This document shows positions 34,180-50,400 of a DNA stretch of 64,000 nucleotides, in pieces (position 1 is the stretch's first letter; each line of letters opens with the position of its first letter). This DNA comes from Paulinella micropora (taxonomy: Eukaryota > Cercozoa > Imbricatea > Euglyphida). The position numbers and the translations under genes are program-made. The notes beneath the pieces were generated by a model. It saw only the letters and a program-made list of their open reading frames with translations. It did not search any database and was not told the origin of the DNA. The stretch covers positions 513,319-577,318 of the forward strand of contig BJOX01000072.1 of assembly GCA_009731375.1 (NCBI GenBank), read 5' to 3'.

Positions 34180-34505
34180 CATACATACATATATATACAT
34201 CCAGCAGCACCTCATTCAGAAGATAGACGGACTCCTACATGTATGTATGCATATATGTATGTATGTATGTATGCATGTATGTATGTTTGTATGTTTGTAT
34301 GTAAGTATGTATGTATGTATGTAAGTAGAAGTCGGTCTATCTTCTGAATCAAGTGCTGTTGGACGTATGTATGTATGTATGTACGTATGTATGTATGTAT
34401 GTATGTATGTATGTACGAATACATACATACATACATATATACATACATACATCCAGCAGCACCTCATTCAGAAGATAGACCGACTCCTACATGTATGTAT
34501 GTATG

Positions 34506-34536
<31 letters not shown>

Positions 34537-35515
34537 GTAGAAGTCGGTCTATCTTCTGAATCAAGTGCTGTTGGACGTATGTATGTATGAATGAATGAAT
34601 GTATGTATGTATGTATGTATGAATGAATGTATGTATGAATACATACATACATACATACATACATACATACATACATACATACATACAAACAGCACCACCT
34701 CATTCAGAAGATAGACGGACTCCTACATGAATGTATGTATGTATGTTTGTATGTATGTATGTATGTTTGTATGTATGTATGTATGTATGTAGAAGTCGGT
34801 CTATCTTCTGAATCAAGTGCTATTGGACGTATGTATGTATGTATGTATGTATGTACGAATACATACATACATACATACATACATACATACATACGTCCAG
34901 CAGCACCTCATTCAGAAGATAGACGGACTCCTACATGTATGTATGTATGTTATGTATGTTATGTATGTATGTATGTATGTAAGTAGAAGTCAGTCTATCT
35001 GCTGAATCAAGTGCTGTTGGACGTATGTACGTATGTATGTATGTATGAATACATACATACATACATACATACATACATACATACATACATACGTCCAGCA
35101 GCACCTCATTCAGAAGATAGACCGACACCTACATGTATGTATGTATGTATGTTTGTATGTAAGTAGAAGTCGGTCTATCTTCTGAATGAGGTGCTGTTGG
35201 ACGTATGTATGTATGTATGTATGTATGTATGTATGAATACATACATACATACATACATACATACGTCCAGCAGCACCTCGTTCAGAAGATAGACCGACTC
35301 CTACATGTATGTATGTATGTATGTAAGTAGAAGTCGGTCTATCTTCTGAATCAAGTGCTGTTGGATGTATGTATGTATGTATGTATGTATGTATGAATGA
35401 ATGAATGTATGTATGTAAGTATGTATGTATGAATACATACATACATACATACATACATACATACATACATACGTCCAGCAGCACTTCATTCAGAAGATAG
35501 ACAGACTCCTACATG

Positions 35516-35546
<31 letters not shown>

Positions 35547-36115
35547 GTAGAAGTCGGTCTATCTTCTGAATCAAGTGCTGTTGGACGTATGTACGTATGT
35601 ATGCATGTATGTATGTATGAATACATACATACATACATACATGCATGCATACATACGTCCAGCAGCACCACATTCAGAAGATAGACCGACTCCTACATGT
35701 ATGTATGTATGTATGTATGTTTGTATGTATGTATGTATGTATGTATGTATGTAGAAGTCGGTCTATCTTCTGAATCAAGTGCTGTTGGACGTATGTATGT
35801 ATGTATGTATGTATGTATGTATGTATGTATGTACGTATGTATGTATGAATGAATGAATGAATGAATACAAAAATACATACATATACATACATACATACAT
35901 ATATACATACATACGTCCAGCAGCACCTCACGCAGAAGATAGACCGACTCCTACATGTATGTATGTATGTATGTATGTTTGTATGTATGTAAGTAGAAGT
36001 CGGTCTATCTTCTGAATCAAGTGCTGTTGAACGTATGTATGTATGAATACATACATGCATACATACATACACACACACATACATACATACATACATACAT
36101 ACATACATACCGTTT
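33701..36115. repeat. (ATAC)n/(GTAT)n array with cores in alternating orientation
   Basis: CAGAAGATAGACCGACTCCT and its inverse AGTCGGTCTATCTTCTG alternate every ~70-130 bp from about 34200 onward; the first six copies (33719-34220) are all in one orientation. Each adjacent pair forms an inverted repeat with GTAT/ATAC arms, so the region could fold into a row of hairpins. Confidence 0.85.
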
Positions 36116-36435
36116 GGGACATGGCTCGCTTGCCTGCGGTATCCATCTCGATTTTATTAGCTACATACAGCCATTCCTTCGCCTCTAAACACCTCCTATC
36201 GTCCATTCCTCCTCCTCCTCCTCCACCACCACCACCTCCTTCCGACTCGATCTCCTTCCTCTTCCCCTTCCCTTTCCCCTTGTTCCGAAAGAGGGAGCGT
36301 GATCTCCTATTGTCCATTCCTCCTCCTCCTCCTCCTTCACCACCAACACCTTCTTCCGACTCCATTCCCTTCCCCTTCCCTTTCCCGTTCCCTTTCTTCC
36401 GAAAGAGCGAGCGTGATCGTGAGCTCTGTGCACGT
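36116..36435. other. Short unique segment with a duplicated ~115-bp unit
   Basis: CGTGATCTCCTATTGTCCAT-type sequence, CTCCTCC runs and CTTCCCCTTCCC/TTCCGAAAGAG(G/C)GAGCGTGATC occur twice (36185-36305 and 36305-36420). No gene is called. Confidence 0.5.
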
Positions 36436-38150
<1,715 letters not shown>

Positions 38151-38362
38151 TTTATAAAAATCTATGTATCTATCTATATAACAAAAATAACAACGGCAAA
38201 AACGATAGCAATTGTAATAATCTATCTATCTATTTACCTTGTTCTCCTTGTCTTCGCTTGCTCACCATGAGCTAATAACAACTTACCTACCTACCCACCT
38301 ACCTACCTATCTATCTATCTCTATCTATCTATCTATCTATCTACCTATCTACCTATCTACCA

Positions 38363-38422
<60 letters not shown>

Positions 38423-38607
38423 ATCTATCTATCTATCTGACTACGTACCTACCTACCTACCTATCTATCTATCTATCCATGTACTTCCTTGTTCTTGTTG
38501 TCTTCGCTTGCTTATCTACCTACATGCCTGTCTATCTACCTACCTACCTATCTATCTACCTACCTACCTATCTATCTATCTACCTACCTACCTACCTACC
38601 TACCTAC

Positions 38608-38661
<54 letters not shown>

Positions 38662-38662
38662 C

Positions 38663-38736
<74 letters not shown>
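38151..38736. repeat. TATC/CTAC array with TTGTTCTTGTTGTCTTCGCT cores
   Basis: CTTGTTCTTGTTGTCTTCGC + TTGCTTATC occurs at 38486 and, beyond SINE-like copy F, at 39241 and 39466; a diverged copy is at 38238. Confidence 0.8.
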
Positions 38737-39199
38737 ATGGGCGCCATCTGTCGACAGACAGAGAATTAGGGGATGGTGTGGGTGTGCTGGGCCCATGGTG
38801 GGGTGCCTTATGTGAGCCTAGCCATACGCCTATAAGTCACATGCCGAAATAGCGACGGGAAGCACAATCCTGTTCCCTCAGGGTGCCCTTTCTCGCTTGT
38901 TGAGCCCGGAATAAAACCCATAGTGCTCTGTCGGTTTATACTAGACTGTCGAACAGTCTTGAAACTCCATCTGCTTACTGGGTCCTCTGTAATGGAGGTG
39001 GGAGCTCGTTCTGCAAGGGGCGCTTATGGAAAGAGCCCTGGCCCCGCCTGGTACTAGGGAGATTTGGTATCGCCTGTATCAGTCCCTTCCGTGCAAACAT
39101 CACGGCTTGGCTGGGCATCGGGTTAATACTTTACCCACAGACTTCCTTGGTTGACGAAATCAGAAGCTCATTTTTTCTGACATTAGTCGATATTTCATC
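38737..39199 (+). mobile_element. SINE-like element, copy F (full length)
   Basis: Sense strand plus, from ATGGGCGCCATCTGTCGACA to GTCGATATTTCATC, then TATC/CTAC. TATC also precedes it directly, as if it had inserted into an existing array. Lengths of copies A, F and G agree within a few bases. Confidence 0.7.
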
Positions 39200-40204
<1,005 letters not shown>

Positions 40205-41716
40205 TTGACCAAAAGTCAGGTGATGGAAGTTCACCCACGTGGGGTATGTCGCAAAGCGGAAGGCTACTACTACGGCTCAAAGGCAATCGAGGTGGTCAAG
40301 CAGTACAAATACCTAGGGCTCATGCTGACGGACACCTTGAGCTGGGACGCACACCATGAGCGCGCCCTAGCAAAGGCTCGCAAAGGGCACGTGGCGCTGG
40401 CACGTTTGTTCGCGAGGAGAGAAATCCCCTTTGCGGCTAAGCGAGCCATGTGGACCACAACTACACTCTCATCTCTGGAATATGGAGCAGAGGTGACGAC
40501 CTTCAATGACACCAAAGGCAGGCAGTACGAGGCAATTCAACATCACGCGCTTACGGCAATGCTGAGCATTCGCCGCAAGGCCTCGCAAGAGGCGGTGAGG
40601 GCCTTAGCTGGGCAAATCAGCCTGGAGACCAGATTCCTGGCTAAAAAGCTGCGGTACAGAGCCGAGCTTTACCTCATGTCACGCGACCGATGGCCCCGCT
40701 ACTTGGTCTCGCTACCAAAACCGAAATCCAGAGTGTCGGGCAGGACGTCTTCGACTTGGCAGGCACAGTGTGCTTCGCTACTAGAGGATGACCTCACTCT
40801 GAAAGAGCAATGGCTCTCGTTCAAAAGCTCAGTAGACGGGTCGGCTGTACCCTCCGACCCAGAAACCAGAGAGGGAGCGAGGGTCAATGCTAGGAGAGTG
40901 TGGGACCGAGCGGTGGACGCCTGGTCGGTACGTCACGATTTGGCCAAGCTAACGCAGGCTGCTGAAAAGGAGGGCAGCCAGGCCAGACTTATCGCCTGTG
41001 CGTTACACAACACCACTAAGTTCCAGCCTCTTCTTGCCACGAGGAGCAACGGGGCCGCCAATGTCCTTCGTCGACGATTGTTGGCAGGGTCGGCAGCCTT
41101 GAACTACCTCATGGCGAAAACCGTACGTTCACGCTCGTCATTCTGCCTTTGCGGGGAGGCAGAAGAAACGGTGGAACATTTCCTCCTTGACTGTGATCGG
41201 TACGATAGCGACAGGGACCTAATGATGGACATGATCAGGGCTCATTGCACTTGCGAACGCAAGGGCAAGCCCAGCTGTGGCCAGTTCTTATCAGGATTAT
41301 CCGATGAGGGCTCGGAAACAGAAATGAGCACGTTCATTTTGGGGGCCCCGACGCGACAGCGCATTCCATGCCCGAGCGCGGATGCACATATCCAATTCTT
41401 TGTCCAACAAGCCTACGAAACCCGAGGCAAAGAGTTGACCCGCCTTCTGAGGCCCGCTGCCGATCGAGACGGCCAGCGGGACATCAGGAGTTACTTTGTT
41501 TCCAAACGACCTCGCGACCAATCACACCGTGCGCCCGATAACTCTCCCAGTCCCAACTCCCCCGTGCCGGACACTCAAAGATCCCACAAGAGGACACGTG
41601 TAGAACCTTCAGACTGCATACATTCTAAGCTTAGTGCTTCCTCCCAGCCCGCTACCCAGCCTCCGTCTGGAGGCGGGGTGGAATGGATGCCTATGTCTTC
41701 GGATATGCAGAGCTGA
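40205..41716 (+). CDS. Non-LTR retrotransposon polyprotein, C-terminal part (5'-truncated)
   Basis: An uninterrupted 503-codon frame with no proper start; the first ATG is codon 7. Residues ~1-60 resemble the end of a reverse transcriptase (KSQVME, then [20 protein letters not shown], the thumb-side YLGxxL..l.W..H block). Residues 314-330 form a CCHC knuckle ([18 protein letters not shown]314, C316, H325, C330) of the kind found C-terminal to RT in several non-LTR clades. The tail (residues ~424-480) is basic, with QRDIRSYF at 424-431 matching the PCNA-binding PIP-box pattern, followed by SKRPR and HKRTR. The stop at 41714 is followed after ~20 bp by (TATC)n. GC content is far above that of the neighbours. 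Palm, fingers and endonuclease are absent. Confidence 0.75.
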   Translation: MTKSQVMEVHPRGVCRKAEGYYYGSKAIEVVKQYKYLGLMLTDTLSWDAHHERALAKARKGHVALARLFARREIPFAAKRAMWTTTTLSSLEYGAEVTTFNDTKGRQYEAIQHHALTAMLSIRRKASQEAVRALAGQISLETRFLAKKLRYRAELYLMSRDRWPRYLVSLPKPKSRVSGRTSSTWQAQCASLLEDDLTLKEQWLSFKSSVDGSAVPSDPETREGARVNARRVWDRAVDAWSVRHDLAKLTQAAEKEGSQARLIACALHNTTKFQPLLATRSNGAANVLRRRLLAGSAALNYLMAKTVRSRSSFCLCGEAEETVEHFLLDCDRYDSDRDLMMDMIRAHCTCERKGKPSCGQFLSGLSDEGSETEMSTFILGAPTRQRIPCPSADAHIQFFVQQAYETRGKELTRLLRPAADRDGQRDIRSYFVSKRPRDQSHRAPDNSPSPNSPVPDTQRSHKRTRVEPSDCIHSKLSASSQPATQPPSGGGVEWMPMSSDMQS

Positions 41717-41736
41717 TAGACCAAACATATCTATCT

Positions 41737-41754
41737 CTCCATCTATTTATCTAT

Positions 41755-41810
<56 letters not shown>

Positions 41811-41892
41811 TTTTATCTATCTATCTATTTTTATCTATCTATCTATCTATCTATCTATTTTTATCTATCTATTTTTATCTGTCTATCTATTT

Positions 41893-41941
<49 letters not shown>

Positions 41942-41978
41942 AATCTATCAATCAATCAATCAATCAATCTATCTATCA

Positions 41979-42068
<90 letters not shown>

Positions 42069-42070
42069 TT

Positions 42071-42115
<45 letters not shown>

Positions 42116-42160
42116 AATCAATCTATCAATCTATCAATCAATCAATCTATCTATCAATTC

Positions 42161-42212
<52 letters not shown>

Positions 42213-42281
42213 GTCTACTATCTATCTATCTATCTATCTATCCATCTATCTATCTACTTACTTTGACATTTTCCACTTTAC
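41737..42281. repeat. TATC/AATC array, right flank of the retrotransposon ORF
   Basis: Repeats the block order of 39580-40204 (TATC, TTTTTATC, AATC, TATC, CTACTATC, TATCCATC) and ends in the identical 27 bp CTACTTACTTTGACATTTTC + CACTTTAC at 42255-42281. Target continues as GCCTCTTGGCGGACAG. Confidence 0.75.
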
Positions 42282-42309
42282 GCCTCTTGGCGGACAGTAA
42301 GCTAACGAC

Positions 42310-42345
42310 CTATTGATAGATAGATAGATATATAGATAGACAGAC

Positions 42346-42391
<46 letters not shown>

Positions 42392-42484
42392 GTAGGTAGG
42401 TAGGTAGATGGATGGATGGATGGATGGATGGATGGATAGATTGATAGATGGATAGATGGATAGATCGATAGATAGAAAGATAGA

Positions 42485-42527
<43 letters not shown>
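42310..42527. repeat. GATA/GATG array
   Basis: Tetranucleotide array serving as the 3' tail side of SINE-like copy G. Confidence 0.85.
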
Positions 42528-42530
<3 letters not shown>

Positions 42531-42993
42531 GAAATATCGACTAATGTCAGAAAAAAGGAGCTTCTGATTTCGTCAACCAGGAAGTCTGTGGGTAAAGTAT
42601 TAACCCGATGCCCAGCTAAGCCGTGATGTTTGCACGGAAGGGACTGATACAGGCAATACCAAAGCTCCCTAGTACCAGGCGGGGCCAGGGCTCGTTCCAT
42701 AAAGCGCCCCTTGCAGAACGAGCTCCCACCTCCATTACAGAGGGCCCAGTAAGCAGATGGAGTTTCGAGACTGTTCGACAGTCTAGTATAAACCGACAGA
42801 GCACTGTGGGTTTTATTCCGGGCTCAACAAGCGAGAAAGGGCACCCTGAGGGAACAGGATTGTGCTTCCCGTCGCTATTTCGGCATGTGACTTATAGGCG
42901 TATGGCTAGGCACACATGAGGAACCCCGCCACGGGCCCAGCACACCCACACCATCCCCTAATTCTCTGTCTGTCGACAGATGGCACCCATTTC

Positions 42994-42996
<3 letters not shown>
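42528..42996 (-). mobile_element. SINE-like element, copy G (full length)
   Basis: Sense strand minus, from ATGGGTGCCATCTGTCGACA at 42991 back to GTCGATATTTCATC, with GATA repeats on both sides. Nearly identical to copy A. Confidence 0.7.
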
Positions 42997-43085
<89 letters not shown>

Positions 43086-43100
43086 GATAGATAGATAGAT

Positions 43101-43149
<49 letters not shown>

Positions 43150-43171
43150 TAGATGGATAGATAAGATTGAT

Positions 43172-43254
<83 letters not shown>

Positions 43255-43297
43255 GATAGATAAGATAGATAAGATTGATAGATAGATAGACAGATAT

Positions 43298-43381
<84 letters not shown>

Positions 43382-43510
43382 GTGGAGCTGCTGGTTCCAG
43401 ATGATGATTCTTGGATAGGTAGGTAGGTAGGTAGGTAGATAGGAGGGTAGGTGGGTAGGTAGGTAGGTAGGTAGGTAGGTAGGTAGATAAATATATATAT
43501 GTAGAGATAG

Positions 43511-43595
<85 letters not shown>

Positions 43596-43658
43596 CATAG
43601 AGAGAGAGACCACGATGCTGCCTCTAGGCGACGTGAGAGAGGGCGATGTTTCCATTAA

Positions 43659-43692
<34 letters not shown>

Positions 43693-43916
43693 CCTATCTG
43701 TCTACCTACCTACCTACCTACCTTCCTTCCTTCCTTCCTACCTATCTTTCTTAGATAGATAGAGAGATAGAGACCACACTGCTGCCTCTTGGCGACGTGA
43801 GAGAGGGCGATGTGTCCTAGATCATAGATAGATAGGTAGGAAGGAAGGTAGGTAGGTAGGTAGGTAGGTAGGAAGGTAGGTAGGAAGGTAGGTATATGTA
43901 TATATATATATATATG

Positions 43917-43972
<56 letters not shown>

Positions 43973-44300
43973 CCTCGGTTTTTTTGTGATGGGTGGCAAG
44001 GATGGCAGAAGAAGAAGAAGAAGAAGAAGAAGAAGAAGAAGAGATAAACGCATGCCACTTGCTTGGTTGGGTTGCGGTCGCCTGTGTATGTATGTATGTA
44101 TGTATGTATGTATGTATGGGTAGCGCTGCCCTATGTATGTATGTATGTATGTATGTATGTATGTATGTGTGTGTATGTATGTATGCATGTATGTATGTAT
44201 GTATGTATGCATTGTATGAATTATGCATGTATGTTTGTATGTATGTATGTATGTATGTGTGTATGTATGTATGTATGCATGTGTATGTATGTATATATTT
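42997..44300. repeat. GATA, GGTA, AT and GTAT arrays
   Basis: Includes two copies of a ~50-bp core (GAGACCACGATGCTGCCTCT + AGGCGACGTGAGAGAGGGCGATGT) at 43606 and 43768, and (GAA)n at 44008-44043. Confidence 0.8.
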
Positions 44301-44844
44301 ATGTTACCGTTAGCAGCTGGTAACGGTCGCGCTTCTCCAGCGACCGTTTCGCAGGATTATGCACGTGCTGTACGGTTACTGGCAGTGTCTCCACGTGATC
44401 GTTGTCCGTTACTCGAAACCCTAGCTGGGCCGGACTTTTCAGGTAGGCGGTGGCCATGGCGGGGTGATTTTCGTGGTTTGCATCGGTTGGGCTGACGGGG
44501 GCAAATGCCAAAAAGGTTGGAGGGTCCGGCAGGACTTGCAAGGGGGGCAGCATGAGCTGCTGCAGCAGCTCAGGTTGGGGTGGTCGAAACGGCTGAGCAG
44601 GAGGAGGAGCATGTGAAAGATGTGCTGACGTTGTTGGAGGTTGTGTGAAGAGTTGGGGAACAAGCGGGGGAAGTTGTGCAAGTTGTGCCGTTGTTGTTTG
44701 TTGGGGAAGTTGTGGCGATGAGGTGGTAAGCAGCAGAGGGCAGTGTGAGGCCAGTTGTTGGACAGAGTGTGGTGGATGTGTTCTCACTTGTTGTTGTTGT
44801 TGTTGTTGTTGTTGAACCTCAACCGAAGCGGCTAGTGATAACAA
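44299..44844 (-). CDS. Hypothetical Gln/Pro-rich protein ORF
   Basis: A 181-codon minus-strand frame in otherwise unique sequence. It starts MLSLAASVEVQQQQQQQQQV (poly-Q from (TTG)n at 44790-44813), continues with a Gln/Pro/Leu-rich middle (SPQLPQQTTTAQLAQLPPLV, PPPAQPFRPPQPELLQQLML) and ends in a less biased segment (LGFRVTDNDHVETLPVTVQH). The composition resembles a transcriptional activation region, but no DNA-binding or other domain is visible. A chance ORF or a single exon of a larger gene are both possible. Confidence 0.3.
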   Translation of the reverse strand: MLSLAASVEVQQQQQQQQQVRTHPPHSVQQLASHCPLLLTTSSPQLPQQTTTAQLAQLPPLVPQLFTQPPTTSAHLSHAPPPAQPFRPPQPELLQQLMLPPLQVLPDPPTFLAFAPVSPTDANHENHPAMATAYLKSPAQLGFRVTDNDHVETLPVTVQHVHNPAKRSLEKRDRYQLLTVT

Positions 44845-44924
44845 GCGATCGGTTTCGCTTTCATTTTCGTTCTCGTTCGTTTCGCTCTATCATACCAGAC
44901 AACAACCAAAAATTGCATGAATGC

Positions 44925-45168
44925 ATGCATACATATATACATATATACATACATACATACATGCATGCATGCATACATACGTACGTACACACACACACAC
45001 ACACACACTCACACAACACACACACGCACACACACAAACACACACACACATGCACTCTCTGTTATATAGACGACACATAACACACACACAGAACACACAC
45101 ACACACACTAGAGAGAAAGAAAGAAAGAGAAAGAAAAAAAAAAAAGAGAGAGAGAGAGATAGATAGAC

Positions 45169-45250
<82 letters not shown>

Positions 45251-45280
45251 GTAGGTAGGACATATGCAGTCTCTGTTACG

Positions 45281-45325
<45 letters not shown>

Positions 45326-45360
45326 GTAGGTAGGTAGGCAACACATTTCAATTTTCGTTT
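44925..45360. repeat. ATAC, (CA)n and GATA microsatellites
   Basis: Short mixed arrays. ATATGCAGTCTCTGTTACGG near 45262 resembles GCACTCTCTGTTATATAGAC near 45051. Confidence 0.75.
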
Positions 45361-47570
45361 TCATTCATTTTACTCTTTTGCGGAGAGAAACATAAAATTT
45401 GCGTACATGCATACATACATAATACATACATAATACATACATACATAATCTGAAGACAAATGATTTTGGTTTTCGCTCATTTCACTCGGTCGTGGAGATA
45501 AAACAAAAACTACATGCATACAGAGATAAATACATACATACACACATACATACAAAGGTACGTACGTACGTACGTGCACACATACATACGTATGTACGTA
45601 CATACATACGTACATACATACATACTCTGTATTATAGATAAGACAAAATGGTTTTTAAATACATACATGCATACATACATACATACATACATGCATACAT
45701 ACAAAATGATTTTCGTTCACGTTCTTTCGCTCTGTTATAAAGAAAACGTAAAAACTGCATACATACATGTATACATACGTACATACATACATGCATACAC
45801 AAATACATACATTCACACTTTGTATTGTAGATAAGACAAAATGATTTTCGTTTACGTTCTTTCACTCTGTTATAAAGAAAACATAAAAACTGCATACATA
45901 CATACATACACATATACATACATACATACATACATACACATATACGCATATACATACATTCATACTTTGTATTATAGATAAGACAAAATGATTTTCGTTT
46001 ACGTTCTTTCGCTCTCTTATAAAGAAAACATAAAAACTGCAATATACATACATACATACATACATACATACACATATACACATATACATACATTCATACT
46101 TTGTATTATAGATAAGACAAAATGATTTTCGTTTACGTTCTTTCGCTCTGTTATAAAGAAAACATAAAAACTGCATGAATATATACATACATGTATACAT
46201 ACATACATGCATACATACACATATACACAAATACATACATTCACACTAAGTATTATAGAAAAAACAAAATGATTTTCGTTTACGTTCTTTCGCTCTGTTA
46301 TAAAGAAAACATAAAAACTGCATACATACATACATACACATATACATACATACATACATACATGCATACATACATACATACATTCATACCTTGTATTATA
46401 GATAAGACAAAATGATTTTCGTTTACCTTCTTTCGCTCTGTTATAAAGAAAACATAAAACTGCATACATACATACATACACATATACATACATACATACA
46501 TACATACATACATTCATACCTTGTATTATAGATAAGACAAAATGATTTTAGTTTACGTTCTTTTGCTCAGTTATAAAGAAAACATAAAAACTGCATACAT
46601 ATATACATACATATATACATACATGTATACATACATACATACATAAATACATAAATACATACACATATACACATATACATACATTCATACTTTGTATTAT
46701 AGATAAGACAAAATGATTTTCATTTACATTCTTTCGCTCTGTTATAAAGAAATATAAAAACTGAATACATATATACATATACATACATACATACATACAT
46801 ACACACATACATACCTTGTATTATAGAAAAGACAAATGATTTTCGTTTACGTTCTTTCGCTCTGTTATAAAGAAAACATAAAAACTGCATAAATATATAT
46901 ACATACATATAAACATACATACATACATACATACACATATACGCATATACATACATTCATACTTTGTATTATAGATAAGACAAAATGATTTTCGTTTATA
47001 TTCTTTCGCTCTGCTATAAAGAAAACATAAAAACTGCATAAATATAAAAACATACATACATGTATACATACCTACATACGTAAATACATACATACATACA
47101 TACATACACATATACGCATATACATACATTCATACTTTGTATTATAGATAAGACACAATGATTTTCGTTTACCTTCTTTCGCTCTGTTATAAAGAAAACA
47201 TAAGAACTGCATACATGCATACATACACATATACATACATACATACATAGATACATACATACATACACAAATACATACATTCATACGTTGTATTATAGAT
47301 AAGACAAAATAATTTTCGTTTACCTTCTTTCGCTCTGTTATAAAGAAAACATAAAAACTGCATAAATACACATCCATCCATCCATCCATCCATACACACA
47401 TACATACATACATACATTACATACATACATACATACATACGTACATACATACATACATACATACATACATACATAAATACGTGCATACATACATACATGC
47501 GTACATACACAAGCATACATACGTACGTACATACATACATACATACGTACATATATACAAACATACCTGA
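45361..47570. repeat. (ATAC)n array with about 14 copies of a ~85-bp core
   Basis: The core reads TTTTCGTTTACGTTCTTTCG + CTCTGTTATAAAGAAAACATAAAAACTGCATA, and before it TTGTATTATAGATAAGACAA. Copies recur every 110-170 bp between ATAC blocks. It keeps minus-strand frames open with repeated FLCFLYNRAKERKRKSFCLI, but variable spacer lengths shift the frame, so I do not treat it as protein. Confidence 0.85.
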
Positions 47571-47662
47571 ACATGCTTTTGATTTCTTGAAAGACGTTTG
47601 AGACCTTTTTTCACTCTTGCTTTCTTTCTTTCTTTCTTTATTTATTTATTTATTTATTTATT

Positions 47663-47698
<36 letters not shown>

Positions 47699-48039
47699 CG
47701 CCTTCTTCTTCTTCTTCTTCTTCTTCTTCTTCTTCTTCAGACCTGAACATGCTTTTGATTTCTTGAAAGACGTTTGAGAGCTTTTTTCACTCTGTGGACA
47801 ATGGGAAGAAGAAGAAGAAGAAGAAGAAGAAGAAGAAGAAGAAGAAGAAGAAGAAGAAGAAGAAGAGAAAAAGAAGAAGGAGAAGAAGAAGAAGAAGAAG
47901 AAGAAGAAGAAGAAGAAGAAGAAGAAGAAGAAGAAGAAGAAGAAGAAGAAGAAAGAAGAAAGAAAGAAAGAAAGAAAAAAAGAAAGAAAGAAAGAAAGAA
48001 AGAAAGAAGACAAAAAGAAAGAATATATATATATATATT

Positions 48040-48071
<32 letters not shown>

Positions 48072-48078
48072 AAGAGGG

Positions 48079-48110
<32 letters not shown>

Positions 48111-48200
48111 AGAGAGAGAGAGAGAGAGAGCGAAATATATACAAAAACATGAAAATGAATATTAAAAAAATATGAATATAAAGAAAATCATAAAAAATTT
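47571..48200. repeat. Duplicated GAACATGCTTTTGATTTCTTG core with TTTC/TTC and GAA/GAAA tracts
   Basis: GAACATGCTTTTGATTTCTT + GAAAGACGTTTGAGA occurs at 47570 and 47745. Pyrimidine tracts lie between the copies (47628-47740) and purine tracts after the second (47805-48030), then AT and GA. Confidence 0.8.
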
Positions 48201-48235
48201 TAATTTAAGTATAAAACAACCACACAAACATACAA

Positions 48236-48312
48236 CAATATGTGTATGTTTGTATGTATGTATGTATGTATGTGTGTGTGTGTATTCTTATATCTAACCT
48301 GGCAGCAGGAGG

Positions 48313-48344
<32 letters not shown>

Positions 48345-48404
48345 CATGTATGTATGTATGTATGTATGTGTTTGTATAAATTTACGCGCGTACAGGTACA
48401 TACA

Positions 48405-48437
<33 letters not shown>

Positions 48438-48938
48438 TATGCTTTACTCTCTTCAGTGGATTATGATGTCTAACTATGATACATGTGAATATTTGTACAT
48501 ACATACTTACATACATAAATACATACATACATACATACATACATACATACGTATACATACATACATACATACATACATACATACATAGATTATACTTTAC
48601 TCTCTTCAGTGGATTATGATGTCTAACTATGATACATGTAAATATTTGTACATATACATACATACATACATACATACATACATACAGACACATACATACA
48701 TACATACATACATACATTTTTCTTACTCTCTTCAGTGGATTATGATGTCTAACTATGATACATGTGAATGTTTGTACATACATATACATACATACATACA
48801 TACATACATACATACACAGACACATACATACATACATACATACATACATACATACATTATACTTAACTCTCTTTAGTGGATTATGATGTCTAACTATGAT
48901 ACATGTAAATATTTGTACAAACATGCATACATACATAT

Positions 48939-48969
<31 letters not shown>

Positions 48970-49271
48970 CATTGTACTTTACTCTCTTCAGTGGATTATG
49001 ATGTCTAACTATCATGTATCATATATACATACATACATACATACATACATACATACATACATACTTTATACTTTACTCTCTTCAGTGGATTATGATGTCT
49101 AACTATGATACATGTAAATATTTGTACATACATACATACATACATACATACACAGACACATACATACATACATACATACATACATACATTATACTTTACT
49201 CTCTTTAGTGGATTATGATGTCTAACTATGATACATGTAAATATTTGTACAAACATGCATACATATATATA

Positions 49272-49305
<34 letters not shown>

Positions 49306-49958
49306 CATTGTACTTTACTCTCTTCAGTGGATTATGACGTCTAACTATCATGTATCATACATACATACATACATACATACATACATAGACACATACATAC
49401 ATACATACATACATACATACATACATACATACATACATACTTTATACTTTACTCTCTTCAGTGGATTATGATGTCTAACTATGATACATGTAAATATTTG
49501 TACATACATACATACATACATACATACACACATATACATACATACATACATACATACATACATACATACACAGACACATACATACATACATATATTATAC
49601 TTTACTCTCTTCAGTGGATTATGATGTCTAACTATGATACATGTAAATACTTGTACATACATACATACATACATACATACATACATACATTATACTTTAC
49701 TCTCTTCAGTGGATTGTGATGTCTAACTATGATACATGTGAATATTTGTACATACATACTTACATATATACATACATACATACATACATACATACATACA
49801 CAGACACATACATACATACATACATACATACATACATACATACACAGACACATACATACATACATACATACATACATACATACGTTATACTTTACTCTCT
49901 TCAGTGGATTATGATGTCTAACTATGACATGTAAATATTTGTAAATACATACATACAT

Positions 49959-49989
<31 letters not shown>

Positions 49990-50143
49990 TACATACATAC
50001 ATACATACATACATACATACATACATACATACATACACAGACACATACACACATACACACATACATACATACATACATTATACGTTACTCTCTTCAGTGG
50101 ATTATGATGCCTAACTATGATACATGTGAATATTTGTACATAC

Positions 50144-50183
<40 letters not shown>

Positions 50184-50248
50184 TATACTTTACTCCCTTC
50201 AGTGGATTATGATGTCTAACTATGATACATGTAAATATTTGTACATAC

Positions 50249-50281
<33 letters not shown>

Positions 50282-50400
50282 CATACAGTGGATTATGATG
50301 TCATCTATGATACGTTTACACATACATACATACATACATACATGCATATATACATTATACTTATTCTCTATGATGTATGTAAATATTCGTGATTGTGTGT
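48236..50400. repeat. (ATAC)n array with about 15 copies of a ~65-bp core
   Basis: ACTCTCTTCAGTGGATTATG + ATGTCTAACTATGATACATGTAAATATTTGTACATAC recurs every ~95-195 bp from 48446 to 50284. CACAGACACATAC variants in the spacers are shared by subsets of units. Confidence 0.85.

Noticed and set aside
45632-47413. Repeated FLCFLYNRAKERKRKSFCLI peptide on the minus strand.
   Set aside because: Derived from a nucleotide core whose spacer lengths vary without keeping frame.
48280-50400. Regular core repeats with variable spacers, resembling a CRISPR array at first sight.
   Set aside because: Spacers are microsatellite, not unique sequence; cores are long and variable, no cas genes, eukaryotic context.
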